From assembly GCA_946886175.1 (NCBI GenBank), contig CAMPIA010000001.1:1-34518 (forward strand): a stretch of DNA of 34,518 nt. The letters are read 5' to 3'. Shown here piece by piece: positions 18,271-28,947 of the stretch. This DNA comes from an uncultured Altererythrobacter sp. (GTDB taxonomy: Bacteria; Pseudomonadota; Alphaproteobacteria; Sphingomonadales; Sphingomonadaceae). The translations under genes and the position numbers were made by a program. Each line of letters begins with the position of its first letter. The stretch's first letter is position 1. A model generated the notes under the pieces. The model saw only the letters and a program-made list of their open reading frames with translations. It did not search any database and had not been told where the DNA came from.

Positions 18271-19922
18271 CAGGCCGCGATCCGCGTCGCGAGCATGGCC
18301 GCCTCGGCTTCGCGGCCGGAAGTGGTGGCGCGCGCCTCCGCTGTCGCCGCCGCACGGTTGAACGCGTCGAACGCCTCGCCGAACTCGTCGCGGCGACTGT
18401 GCGATATGCGGAACGCGAAGTCTCCCTTCGCTGCGTCGTCGAGCGCGCGGCGGAGCCGCCGCAGGGGGCGCGCAACCATCGCGCCACTCAAATAGCCGAC
18501 CAGCAGGACTACCGCGATGACGATCGCCGACAGCGCGGCGAGCAGCGATTTCGAGGTCGCGATGGCGGTATCGAGCGCGTTGCGCTTTAGGACCAGGTCG
18601 ACCGTGCCGAAGCGCGCGCCGGCATAGTTGATCGGGTGAACGAACCGCAGCCCCGCCCCCGCGCCCAGATCGGGCGCGCTGGTGACGTGGCGATCGGCCT
18701 GCCGCATGATCGCGGCTTCGCCCGCCGATCCGCGATAACGCTGGCCGATCAGGCTCTTGTCGCTCGCCGCACGGACGATGCCATCGACATCCGCGACGAC
18801 GATGTTGCGCACGCCCTCGTCCTGCGCCGCCACGGTGACGAACGCCTGGAGCGCGGTCCAGTCCTGCTCGGCGGGCGGCAATCCGGCATTGTCTGCCGCG
18901 GCGACCGCGGCGTTCCCGGTGACGAAGGCTGCGATGCTGTTGCCCGAAACCGCGGCCATATGCTCGAGCGCACGCTGCTCGCGTTCCAGGATGGTGTAGA
19001 CGCACACCGCCAGCGCGAGCGCGGTCACCGCGAACAGTGCGAGCGGCAGCTTGAACCGCAGCGAAAGCCCGCGCCGCGAGGGCGCCGTATCGCGCTCCGC
19101 GATCAGCTCCCGGTCGATCGCTGCAAGCAGCGCGGTTCCGTCTGCAAACCGATGTTCGGGCTTTTTCGCCAGCAGCTTGTCGATGACGAAGCGCAAGCCG
19201 GGCGGGCAGTCTCCGGCGGAATCGCCGATCGGGGCGACTTTCTCCTGCGCGATCTGGATCGCAAGAACTGCCAGGCCGGTGCCCGGGAAGGCAGGCCTGC
19301 CGGTGACCATTTCGTAGAGCACGACGCCGAGCGAAAACAGGTCCGAGCGCGCGTCCACCGGCAAGCCGAGCGCCTGTTCGGGGCTCATGTAGCGCGGCGT
19401 GCCGACGAGCTGGCCGACTTGCGTCCTCGCCAGCGCGGCCTGATCGGTCTCGCCCACCCGCGCGACCCCGAAATCGAGCAACTTGGCGGTCGATCCGTCG
19501 GCCGAAATGAGAATGTTCGACGGCTTGACGTCGCGATGGACGACCCCGGCGCGGTGCGCGAAGGCGAGCGCGTCCGCCAGTTGCCGAGCGAGATGCAGGA
19601 CTCGTTCGTAAGGCATGCGCCCATGCGCGTGGAGCCATTCGTCGAGCGGTTGGCCGTCGACCAGCTCCATCGCGATATAGGCGACCCCATCGACCTGGCC
19701 GACATCGTAGATCGTGGCGATGTTCGCGTGGCTCAGCGCGCCCGCCGCGCGCGCCTCGCGCACGAAGCGCGCGCCCAGTTCGGGGTCGCTGGCGAACTGC
19801 GGCTTCAGCACCTTGATCGCGACCGTCCGCCCGATATCGGGATCGTGCGCACGATAGACGTCGGCCATCGCACCTTCGCCGAGGCGCCCTTCGATCCGAT
19901 AGCGGCCCAATGTCGTGGTCAT
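18270..19922 (-). CDS. Membrane Ser/Thr kinase with periplasmic sensor and HAMP (PpkA-like)
   Basis: This 550-residue protein has an N-terminal Hanks-type kinase (about 8-270): glycine loop GRLGEGAMADVY, K37 in VAIK, E56, catalytic HRDVKPSN (D131), DFG (D150) and SPEQA. All catalytic residues are present. A membrane helix (about 292-312) leads to a periplasmic domain of about 145 residues containing NIVVADVDGIV, which resembles a Cache-type sensor. A second helix (about 459-480) follows, then a HAMP-like segment (481-530). The order kinase, membrane, sensor, membrane, HAMP matches PpkA-type kinases. ATG at 19922 with AGGGA upstream is preferred over a TTG 18 bases earlier. The architecture suggests an envelope signal is passed to the FHA partner encoded next. 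Confidence 0.9.
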   Translation of the reverse strand: MTTTLGRYRIEGRLGEGAMADVYRAHDPDIGRTVAIKVLKPQFASDPELGARFVREARAAGALSHANIATIYDVGQVDGVAYIAMELVDGQPLDEWLHAHGRMPYERVLHLARQLADALAFAHRAGVVHRDVKPSNILISADGSTAKLLDFGVARVGETDQAALARTQVGQLVGTPRYMSPEQALGLPVDARSDLFSLGVVLYEMVTGRPAFPGTGLAVLAIQIAQEKVAPIGDSAGDCPPGLRFVIDKLLAKKPEHRFADGTALLAAIDRELIAERDTAPSRRGLSLRFKLPLALFAVTALALAVCVYTILEREQRALEHMAAVSGNSIAAFVTGNAAVAAADNAGLPPAEQDWTALQAFVTVAAQDEGVRNIVVADVDGIVRAASDKSLIGQRYRGSAGEAAIMRQADRHVTSAPDLGAGAGLRFVHPINYAGARFGTVDLVLKRNALDTAIATSKSLLAALSAIVIAVVLLVGYLSGAMVARPLRRLRRALDDAAKGDFAFRISHSRRDEFGEAFDAFNRAAATAEARATTSGREAEAAMLATRIAA

Positions 19923-19984
19923 TCGGTGCGTCCCTTGCAAACCCGTTTGGCCGGGACATTTATCCTCAATGCCTTAGCAACCAA

Positions 19985-20719
19985 TTACCGCCGCGATCGC
20001 ACCGTTCGGGCGATGCGTTCCGCCCGCGCGAGATCGGCGGCGATCGCTCCATTGCCGGGATCGAGCGCGGCGGCGCGGCGCAGCAGGGTGAGCGCCTGCG
20101 AAATCTTGCCCTGGTTGAGCGCGGTCAGCCCGGCCGAGCGCGCGCGCTGCGCGGCGGCGGGATCGCCCGATGGGCGTGCCGGAGGAGCCTGTTCGGGCTC
20201 CGGCGTAGCGACCGCGGGCCGCTCGCGCGGGGTCGGGGCCGCCGGCGTACGGTTGCGCGGGGTTGGCGCGGAGCGCGGCGACTGGCCGGGAATGCGCAGC
20301 TCCGTGCCCGCCGCCAGGTCGGCCGGGACTTCCATGCCGTTATAGCGGGCGAGCTGGTACGACTTCAGGCGGTTGCCGAGGAAGCGCTCGGCGAGGCCCG
20401 CCATCGTGTCGCCCGGCTGCACCGTATAGGGATAGCTGGTGGGCCCGAGAGCTTCCCTGGCATTGAACTCGATACCCTGGAGCAGCACCATCAGCGACGC
20501 GTTCATCGGATCGCGTTCGAGCGCCCGCTCGATCCGCCGCTTCGCCGCGGCCGGCTCGCCGCGGTCGAGCAGAGCCGCGATTTCGCCGATCGCATCGGCG
20601 CTGGTCGGGGTCGCCGAGGATACGGTTGCAACATCTTTCGGCCCGCCAGAACACGCGCCCAGCGCCAGCACGGCGGCAAACATTGCGACGACGAGATGGG
20701 GACGCCGGAACGCGGTCAT
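19985..20719 (-). CDS. LysM- and TPR-containing lipoprotein
   Basis: This 244-residue protein has a lipoprotein signal ending LGAC with C23 as the lipidated residue. An N-terminal helical repeat (about 40-80) is followed by a LysM domain (about 95-145) starting YTVQPGDTMAGLA, which should bind peptidoglycan. A Pro-rich linker comes next, then a C-terminal TPR-like repeat (GLTALNQGKISQALTLLRRA). The protein is probably anchored in a membrane and tethered to the cell wall. Its ATG overlaps the stop of the EAL gene (ATGA), and the kinase starts 62 bases downstream, so it is probably part of the same operon. It could link envelope state to the kinase sensor, but that is inference. Confidence 0.88.
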   Translation of the reverse strand: MTAFRRPHLVVAMFAAVLALGACSGGPKDVATVSSATPTSADAIGEIAALLDRGEPAAAKRRIERALERDPMNASLMVLLQGIEFNAREALGPTSYPYTVQPGDTMAGLAERFLGNRLKSYQLARYNGMEVPADLAAGTELRIPGQSPRSAPTPRNRTPAAPTPRERPAVATPEPEQAPPARPSGDPAAAQRARSAGLTALNQGKISQALTLLRRAAALDPGNGAIAADLARAERIARTVRSRR

Positions 20720-22239
20720 GCACGAAGCCTTTCGGAGGGAGGAGCCACGCCCGGCTGCAACAATCGGCCGAGCGCGGCCGTATCGCGGGCGAAATCGAGA
20801 AATGCCGCGCTGTCGAGCGGGCGCGCGAAATAATAGCCCTGGAACAGCTCGCAGCCGTGCGTGCGCAGCCAGGCGTATTCGGCGGCGGTCTCCACGCCCT
20901 CGGCCAGCACCTTGATACCGAGGCCGCGGCCGAGTGCGAGCACGCTGGCGCAGATCGCCTGGCTGTCGCGCCGCTGCTCCACGTCGGTGACGAAGGCGCG
21001 GTCGATCTTGATCTTGTCGAAGCCGACCGCGCGTAGCGACGCGAAGCTCGAATATCCGGTGCCGAAATCGTCGATCGCGATACGGATGCCGTTCGCGCGG
21101 AGCGCTTCGAACAGGCGCGGGGCGCGGTCGCCTTCGGCCAGCGCGACGCTTTCGGTCAGCTCGATCTCGAGCGCGTCGCCGCCCAGCCCGTGCCGCGCCA
21201 GCGTGCGCCCGATCAGCACCGGCAGGTCGTCGGCATCGAGTTGCCGTCCCGAAACGTTGACCGCAACGCGCACCTCCGCGAGGCCCCCGTCGCGCCAGTG
21301 CCGGGCCTCGCGCGCGGCGTGATTGAGCGCCCAAAGGCCGATCTCGTGCGAGAGGTCGGTGGCCTCCATGATCGGCACGAAGCGCGCGGGCGGGATCTGC
21401 CCACGTTCGGGATGCTGCCACCGGATCAGCGCTTCGGCGCCGCATACGCGCCCGAGCGCAGCGTCGATCAGCGGCTGGAACTGCATCCGCAGCTCGTCGC
21501 GATCCACCGCCCGGCGCAAATCCTGTTCCACCTGGAAGCGTTCGCGCGCCTGGACGCCCGGATCGATGCTCGCGATCTCCTGACGCTGGTCGCCGATCAA
21601 CGGCACCGAGAACGACGAAAACGTGTGCGACAGCAGCGCCTGCGGCGATGTCGCGGACGGATCGAAGCGCCCGGTGCGGACCGCGATCTCGGGCAGGATT
21701 TCGCGCTCGCCGTCGGTCCAGCGGTCGCCCAGCGCATAAGCGAGCGCGGCCACCTCCGTCTCGGCTTGCGGCGCTTCGACGTCGGGTCCGATCCAGATCG
21801 CGAGGTGCGTGCGGTCGGTCTGCGCCAACAGCCGGGTCGGCGGAAGCATCGCGCCCAGCCGGTCGACGATCGCAAGCAGCAGCCGCTCGGCGAGCGACGG
21901 ATCGAACGCGCACAAGCGGTCGTAATCCCTCAGGGCAAGCAAGGCGAGCGTGCCGGCCCCGTCCGCCGTCATGCGCGCGATCAGCGGTTCGCGCGTGGGC
22001 AGACCGGAGACCGCGTGGATGTGGAGCAGTCGATGCTCGGGGAGCGAGGGCTGTTCGGCGAATGCAGTGAGCGCAGCCGCCGCGCGCCGGGCGAGTGGGC
22101 CCTGCCCGCCCTCACCGAGCAGCTCTTCCGCGCGGGCGACGGGAACCCGCAGCCACCGCGATTGACGAAAGAGTGCAAGTGCAAGCGCCAACGCCAGAGC
22201 CACCCCGGCCGCGACCAGAAGAAGGGCGACCGTCAGCAT
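20716..22239 (-). CDS. EAL-domain c-di-GMP phosphodiesterase with degenerate GGDEF
   Basis: This 507-residue protein has one N-terminal membrane helix (about 2-24), a degenerate GGDEF-like domain (about 70-220) and an EAL domain (about 235-490). In the GGDEF part the signature is replaced by AQTDRTH, so it should not make c-di-GMP. The EAL domain looks active: EALIR (E269), NVS (N329), ELTES, DDFGTGYSS (D390, D391), KIDR (K411), EGVET and QGYYFARP. It probably degrades c-di-GMP at the inner membrane. It is the first gene of a leftward set that runs into the lipoprotein, kinase, FHA and phosphatase genes, tying a second-messenger enzyme to the phosphorylation switch. GGGGGAG lies close before the ATG. 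Confidence 0.92.
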   Translation of the reverse strand: MLTVALLLVAAGVALALALALALFRQSRWLRVPVARAEELLGEGGQGPLARRAAAALTAFAEQPSLPEHRLLHIHAVSGLPTREPLIARMTADGAGTLALLALRDYDRLCAFDPSLAERLLLAIVDRLGAMLPPTRLLAQTDRTHLAIWIGPDVEAPQAETEVAALAYALGDRWTDGEREILPEIAVRTGRFDPSATSPQALLSHTFSSFSVPLIGDQRQEIASIDPGVQARERFQVEQDLRRAVDRDELRMQFQPLIDAALGRVCGAEALIRWQHPERGQIPPARFVPIMEATDLSHEIGLWALNHAAREARHWRDGGLAEVRVAVNVSGRQLDADDLPVLIGRTLARHGLGGDALEIELTESVALAEGDRAPRLFEALRANGIRIAIDDFGTGYSSFASLRAVGFDKIKIDRAFVTDVEQRRDSQAICASVLALGRGLGIKVLAEGVETAAEYAWLRTHGCELFQGYYFARPLDSAAFLDFARDTAALGRLLQPGVAPPSERLRA

Positions 22240-22428
22240 CGCTCCCCCGCGCGGAGCATGGTCGCAACCCGGTTTCTGGCCCCGCTCATGGGAGCAAGCC
22301 TAGGATTCAAAGGTTGAAAAAGGCTTATTCCGTCAAATCCTTAGCCCGGCGCGGCACCCCCACAGCCGCCAGTCAAGCCATCCGCTCCCGGCGCTGGCGT
22401 GCGCCCCCTTGCCATCCGGACCAGCTCA

Positions 22429-22487
22429 CATCTTTTATTCACGCACGCGTTAGTGAGTGTTGACAGGTGGGTGCGTTTGGGTAAATC
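22429..22487 (+). promoter_or_regulatory. Candidate promoter and operator upstream of the second TBDR
   Basis: TTGACA at 22460-22465 is a perfect -35 box; TAAATC at 22482-22487 is a weaker -10 at 16-base spacing. Just upstream, ATTCACGCAC (22437-22446) and GTGAGT (22453-22458) form an imperfect inverted repeat. ATTCACGCAC differs by one base from ATTCACTCAC in front of the SDR gene, where a perfect palindrome occurs, so the TetR protein at 28118 may act at both. The rest of the 295-base gap between the divergent EAL and TBDR genes shows nothing else convincing. Confidence 0.55.
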
Positions 22488-22534
22488 TCGTGACCAAGGC
22501 GCTTGTCGACAAAAGCGCCATCGATGGGAGAGAG

Positions 22535-24835
22535 ATGATGAAGGGATGGCTGTTTGCTTCCGCATCGGCGGTGGCGGTTGCGTGTGTGCCGGGCGCTGCG
22601 CTCGCCCAGGACAGCGGCGGGCAAGGCGAAGCAGAGACGCCCGCCGCCGAAGACCGTTCTTCGGAAAACGAGAATCGCGGCAGCGGCGTCATCATCGTCA
22701 CGGCAACCCGCCGCGAGCAAAGCCTGCAGGACGTGCCGCTCAGCGTGACCGCGTTCGGCCAGGAGGATCTCGATCAACTCGGGATCGTCGGTTACGAGGG
22801 CATCGCTCAGAACACGCCCGGCGTGGTCATCAATCGGCCGACCCAGAACTTCAACAACTTCACCAGCCGCGGCATCAACACCAACGGTTACAGCGCGGGG
22901 CTGCAGAGCGCGGTCGCGATCTATGTCGACGAGCTGCCGATCTCGGCGAACGGTAATTCGACGATTCTCGATCCCAATCTATACGATGTCGAGAGGGTCG
23001 AATTCCTGCGCGGACCGCAAGGGACGCTGTTCGGGTCGAATTCGCTGGCGGGCGCGATGCGCATCATCACGCGCAGCCCCGACCTCAACGATTTCGAAGC
23101 CTCTGCAAGGGCGGACCTCGGTCTCACCGGCTCGAGCTCGATCCGGCAGCGCTACGACGCCATGGTCAACGTCCCTCTCATGACCGATGAGCTCGGCCTG
23201 CGGGTCACCGGCTACTATCGGAACGAGGATGGCTGGGTCGACAACATCGGCACCGGGATCGAGAATTCGAACAGTCTCGAAGCCTATGGCGGTCGCGCAA
23301 CGCTGCTGATGCGGCCGAGCGAGCGAATGACCGTGAAGCTGCTCGCATCCTACGAGAACTCGATGCCGCGCGATTCGGCGCTGATTAACCCGGCGCGTGG
23401 CAAGTTCGTGCGCAATTCCGACCGGCCCGACCTGTTCCAGGGCAAGCTCACCAACTACAACATCACGCTCAATTACGAGTTCGACTTCGCCGAGCTGATC
23501 AGTTCGACGACGCTGTCGGACTACGATGCCTCGTTCTACGTCGACCTCGCCGGGACCTTCAGCCAGGCTTTCCCCTTCGCGCTCGACGCTTACGGGTTCG
23601 ACGATCTCTTCGTGCAGGAAACGCGGCTGGTGTCACGGACATCGGGTCCCTTCGAATGGGTCGCCGGGTTCTTCTATTTCGACAAGCGGCGCACGGTCGA
23701 TTTCGCCTATCGCTCGACCGAGGAATTCCTCGACGCGCGCGGACTGACCGGCCTGCCGAACGAATACTATCAGCGCTTCAACGCCTACACCGACCAGACC
23801 GAACTCGCCGGCTTCGGCGAAGCGACGCTGCATCTGAGCGACGATTTCTGGGTGACCGGCGGCCTGCGCTACGGCCAGACCGAAGTCCAGTCCTTCACCC
23901 GCGGGGGCGGATACAACAGCAATTATCTGACCCTGGCGCTATTCGGGGTGCAGAACGTTCCGCTGACCGTGACGCCGATCCCTTTCGCCGAAGGGCTGAA
24001 GGTCACCGACGATCGCGTGTCGTACAAGGCGAGCGCATCGTGGCGTCCGGTTCCCGAAGTGACCACTTACGCGACGGTATCGACGGGCTTCCGCACCCCG
24101 GTCGTGAACGCACGCGCCGGCCTCGTCAGTGCGATCGACCCGACCGACATCGTCATTCCCGATGGCGCCAAGTCGGACGGCGTCACCAATTACGAGGTCG
24201 GCCTGAAGGGGCGCTGGCTCGACGGTGGCTTCACCGCCAATCTCGCGGCCTATTACATCGACTGGCAGGACATCCAGGTTCAGGCCAACCGGGTGTCCGA
24301 CTCGATCCAGTTCGCGACCAATATCGGTGCGGCCGAAAGCTACGGGTTCGAGTTCGAGGTGGTGGCGCGTCCTACGAGGGGACTAAGCCTCGCGGTCAAC
24401 GGATCGCTCAACCGCGCGGAGGTGACCGAACTCACCCCGGGCGAGGCGGCGATCTCCGGCGCGGAGCTGGGCGTCAGGCTGGCCTCGCCGCATTTCCAGG
24501 GCTCGAGCACGCTCCGCTACGACTTTGCGATCGGAGAAAACACCGACGCGTTCGCGACGGTCAACGTCGCGCACGTCGGTTCCTTCCCCAACCAGTTCCC
24601 CAACGTACCGGGGAACCCCAACGCGGTGAGCCCGACCTACGACTTCACCGAGGCGTGGACCAATGTAAACCTCTTCGCCGGAGCGAAATTCGGCGCGCTG
24701 GGCGTGACCGCCTATGTCGAAAATCTGCTCGACAACGATGCGATCACTTACGTCCATCCCGAAGCGTTTCTCGACAGCCGCTATGCGCGGATGCGGCCGC
24801 GAACGGTCGGTGTGCGCCTGGATTACGAATTTTGA
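22535..24835 (+). CDS. TonB-dependent receptor, island 3
   Basis: This outer-membrane receptor of about 766 residues has a signal peptide ending GAALAQD and a Gly/acidic linker. The plug begins IIVTATRREQSLQDVPLSVTAF, the form common in sphingomonad receptors for small hydrophobic, aromatic or xenobiotic ligands, and passes through YVDELPI and VERVEFLRGPQGTLFGSN. The barrel ends in LDYEF with terminal phenylalanine. It is shorter than, and clearly distinct from, the glucan receptor at 2617. The start is ATG at 22535 (or the adjacent ATG at 22538) with GGGAG just upstream; an in-frame ATG at 22457 sits within the operator/promoter region and is unlikely. The carboxylesterase gene follows at once, suggesting that the imported ligand is an ester. 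Confidence 0.92.
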   Translation: MMKGWLFASASAVAVACVPGAALAQDSGGQGEAETPAAEDRSSENENRGSGVIIVTATRREQSLQDVPLSVTAFGQEDLDQLGIVGYEGIAQNTPGVVINRPTQNFNNFTSRGINTNGYSAGLQSAVAIYVDELPISANGNSTILDPNLYDVERVEFLRGPQGTLFGSNSLAGAMRIITRSPDLNDFEASARADLGLTGSSSIRQRYDAMVNVPLMTDELGLRVTGYYRNEDGWVDNIGTGIENSNSLEAYGGRATLLMRPSERMTVKLLASYENSMPRDSALINPARGKFVRNSDRPDLFQGKLTNYNITLNYEFDFAELISSTTLSDYDASFYVDLAGTFSQAFPFALDAYGFDDLFVQETRLVSRTSGPFEWVAGFFYFDKRRTVDFAYRSTEEFLDARGLTGLPNEYYQRFNAYTDQTELAGFGEATLHLSDDFWVTGGLRYGQTEVQSFTRGGGYNSNYLTLALFGVQNVPLTVTPIPFAEGLKVTDDRVSYKASASWRPVPEVTTYATVSTGFRTPVVNARAGLVSAIDPTDIVIPDGAKSDGVTNYEVGLKGRWLDGGFTANLAAYYIDWQDIQVQANRVSDSIQFATNIGAAESYGFEFEVVARPTRGLSLAVNGSLNRAEVTELTPGEAAISGAELGVRLASPHFQGSSTLRYDFAIGENTDAFATVNVAHVGSFPNQFPNVPGNPNAVSPTYDFTEAWTNVNLFAGAKFGALGVTAYVENLLDNDAITYVHPEAFLDSRYARMRPRTVGVRLDYEF

Positions 24836-24867
24836 TGCGCGGCAGGACGAACGAGGAAACCGCAGCC

Positions 24868-26552
24868 ATGAGTTCGGGTCGCACCCTCCTCGCCGCCGCG
24901 CCGCGGCGCCTGTCCGGAAGGCTGCTGTGCGGCTTCGCCGGCCTCGCGCTCGCGGCCGGCGTGCACGGTCCCGCGCTGGCCGATGAAGCACCGTTCGTTG
25001 TCGACGCGGCCGTCGGCGGCGTGCGCGGCGTGGCGGACGATGGGATCGCGGAATTCCGCGGGATTCCCTACGCCGAAGCCCCGATCGGCGACCTGCGATG
25101 GAAGCCGCCGGTCGCCAAGGCACGGTGGGACGGCGTGCGCGATGCGACCGAATTCGGCGCGCCGTGCTTCCAGCTGCAATCCCGGCCCACCGCCAGCAAC
25201 ATCTACGCCGAAGAACTCGGCCCGATGAGCGAGGACTGCCTGACGCTCAACATCTGGGCGCCCACGAACGCCGAAAAGGCACCGGTCTTCGTGTGGATCC
25301 ACGGCGGCGCGCTGGTTTCCGGCGCGAGCAGTTTCGGTATCTACGACGGCACGCATCTCGCCGAGGAAGGCGTGATCGTCGTCTCGCTCAACTATCGGCT
25401 CGGGGCGCTCGGCTTCCTCGCGCACCCGGAACTGAGCGCGGAATCGGACCACGGCGTTTCGGGCAACTACGGGCTGCTCGACCAGATCGAGGCGCTGCGC
25501 TGGATCAAGCGCAATATCGCGGTCTTCGGCGGCGATCCCGACAACGTAACCATCGCCGGGGAATCGGCCGGCGCGCTCAGTGCCATGTACCTGATGACCT
25601 CGCCGCCCGCGCAGGGCCTGTTCGACAAGGCGGTGATGCAGAGCTCGTACATGGTCTCCACCCCCGCGTTGAAAGAGCCGCAGCACGGGCATCCCTCGGC
25701 CGAATCGATCGGCATGTGGTTGCAGGGCAAGCTCGAGGCCGACGGCCTCGCCGACTTGCGCGCGATGGGGCCACGCGAACTCACCGACCGCGCCACCGCC
25801 GCCGGATACCCGACATGGGCCACGGTCGACGGCAAGGTCCTGCCCTATCAGATCGTCGAGGCGTTCGATCGGGGCGAGCAGGCCAGGGTGCCGCTGCTGG
25901 CCGGGTTCAACAGCGGCGAGATCCGCTCGCTGCGCCGCCTGCTCCCGCCCGCTCCCGAAGATGCTGGGGAATACGGGGCGAAAGTGCGCGCCGCCTACGG
26001 CGAACTCGCCGACCGCTATCTCGCCGCCTACCCCGCCGGTGCGATCGACGAGAGCATGCTCGCCGCGACCCGCGACGCGCTCTATGGCTGGACCGCGCAG
26101 CGCATGGGCGCGAAACATGCGGAAGCGGGTCAGCCGGCCTACCTCTACCTGTTCGATCACGGCTATCCGGCCGCCGACGAGGCGGGGCTGCACGCATTTC
26201 ACGCCTCCGAAATCCCGTTCATGTTCGGCACGATCTGGGAAACTACGGACAGCTGGCCGCGCATCCCGCGCACCGAGCAGCAGCGTGGTCTTTCCGACGC
26301 GATGGTCGATTATTGGACCTCGTTCGCGCGCACCGGACAGCCCGTCGCCGAAGGTCATCCCGATTGGCCGGCGTTCGGCGCCGAGGAGGCATTCATGGTG
26401 TTCGACGACAAGCCCTTCGTCGTGAACGACGTGCTCGGCGACCGCTACGATCTCTACGAGGAAACCGTGTGCCGCCGGCGCGCCGCGGGCGATCAGCAAT
26501 GGAACTGGAACGTGGGCGTGATCTCCCCGCCGCTCCCGCCGCGGGTTCCGCA

Positions 26553-26562
<10 letters not shown>
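24868..26562 (+). CDS. Type B carboxylesterase, exported
   Basis: This 564-residue alpha/beta hydrolase of the carboxylesterase type B family hydrolyses carboxylic esters. An N-terminal signal peptide ends PALADEAP, so it probably acts in the periplasm. The oxyanion-hole motif HGGALVSG is followed by GESAGALS with nucleophile S233. E351 (NSGEIRS) and H445 (AFHASEIPF) complete the triad. The EDCLTLNIW motif typical of the family is present. ATG at 24868 has AGGAA upstream; an alternative ATG at 24835 overlaps the receptor stop (TGATG). The 3' end overlaps the acyl-CoA ligase start. It is a paralogue of the esterase at 32891, with the same spacing between triad residues. The substrate is unknown; position suggests it cleaves the compound imported by the receptor. 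Confidence 0.93.
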
Positions 26563-28117
<1,555 letters not shown>

Positions 28118-28121
<4 letters not shown>

Positions 28122-28852
28122 TCAACACGTTCGATCTTGCGGTCGCCTCGTCGGCCAGTCCGAAAAGGGGGTCTATCTTGCCGGCAGCCAGGAAACCGCG
28201 AAGCAAGCCGCAATCGAAGGCAGAGCGGCGCGCGGAAACGACCGAGCAGATCCTGGACGCCGCCGAGTACCTGTTCTCCCGCCACGGCCTCTACGGCGTG
28301 ACGCTGAAGGACGTCGCCAAGCGCGTCGGGGTCCATCACACGCTGGTCAACTACTACTTCAACGACAAGCAGACGTTGTTCGATGCGGTGTTCGCAAGGC
28401 GTGCGGTCGTCACGATCGAGAAACGGATGAAGGCGCTGGACGATTACGACCGCGACGCGGGCGACAGCCCCACGGTCGAAGGCGCGCTCCATGCGTTTCT
28501 CGACACCGACCTCGACCTCTACATCCAGGGCGGCGAGGGGTGGAAGAATTATGGCGCGTTCGGTGCGCAGGCGTCGAACAGCCCCGAGGGCGCCGAATTC
28601 ATGGACAAGTACTTCGATCCGGTGGTGCTGCGGCTGATCGAGATCCTCAAGAAGGCGCTGCCCGATGCGGACGAGCGCGACATCTTCTGGGGCTATCACT
28701 TCGTGACCGGCGCGCTGATGCTGACGCTGGCGCGGACCGGGCGGATCGACAAGTTGTCGCACGGGCTGTGCCGGTCGGAAGATTACGAGGCGGTCAAGGC
28801 GCGGATGGCGCGCTTCATGGCGGCGGGCTTCCGCGACATCTGCGACCACTGA
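28118..28852 (+). CDS. TetR-family transcriptional regulator
   Basis: This 244-residue protein has an N-terminal TetR helix-turn-helix (about 61-82, VTLKDVAKRVGVHHTLVNYYF) after a basic extension, and a helical ligand-binding domain. The ATG at 28118 overlaps the ligase stop (ATGA); a TTG at 28178 with AGGGGG upstream would give a shorter protein and may be the true start. It lies in the middle of the island, just before a perfect 14-bp palindrome at 28906, so it probably represses the SDR-transporter genes and perhaps the receptor operon, released by a pathway intermediate such as an acyl-CoA. This regulation is inferred from position and motif. Confidence 0.9.
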
Positions 28853-28905
28853 CGGGAGGCCGGTTGATGAAACACATGCACGGCCCCGTTCCGAACTTTT
28901 CATTC

Positions 28906-28919
28906 ACTCACAAGTGAGT
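28906..28919. promoter_or_regulatory. Perfect palindrome, likely TetR operator
   Basis: ACTCACAAGTGAGT is a perfect inverted repeat (6-bp arms, 2-base centre) in the 95-base gap between the TetR and SDR genes. The upstream flank CTTTTCATTCACTCAC nearly matches CTTTTATTCACGCAC before the TBDR at 22432-22446. The SDR ribosome site follows within about 20 bases. The layout suits repression of an internal promoter by the adjacent TetR protein. Confidence 0.65.
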
Positions 28920-28947
28920 TATTGTCATGCGCAAGAGGGAGAATCAG

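Noticed and set aside
17254..19959. 901-codon reading that would extend the FHA protein through the kinase region
   Set aside because: The first two thirds are an Arg-rich shadow of the kinase gene; the FHA domain begins at the ATG at 18270.
19985..21913. 642-codon reading that would fuse extra sequence to the LysM lipoprotein
   Set aside because: The upstream part overlaps the EAL gene in another frame and is Arg-rich; a lipoprotein signal at 20719 gives the natural start.
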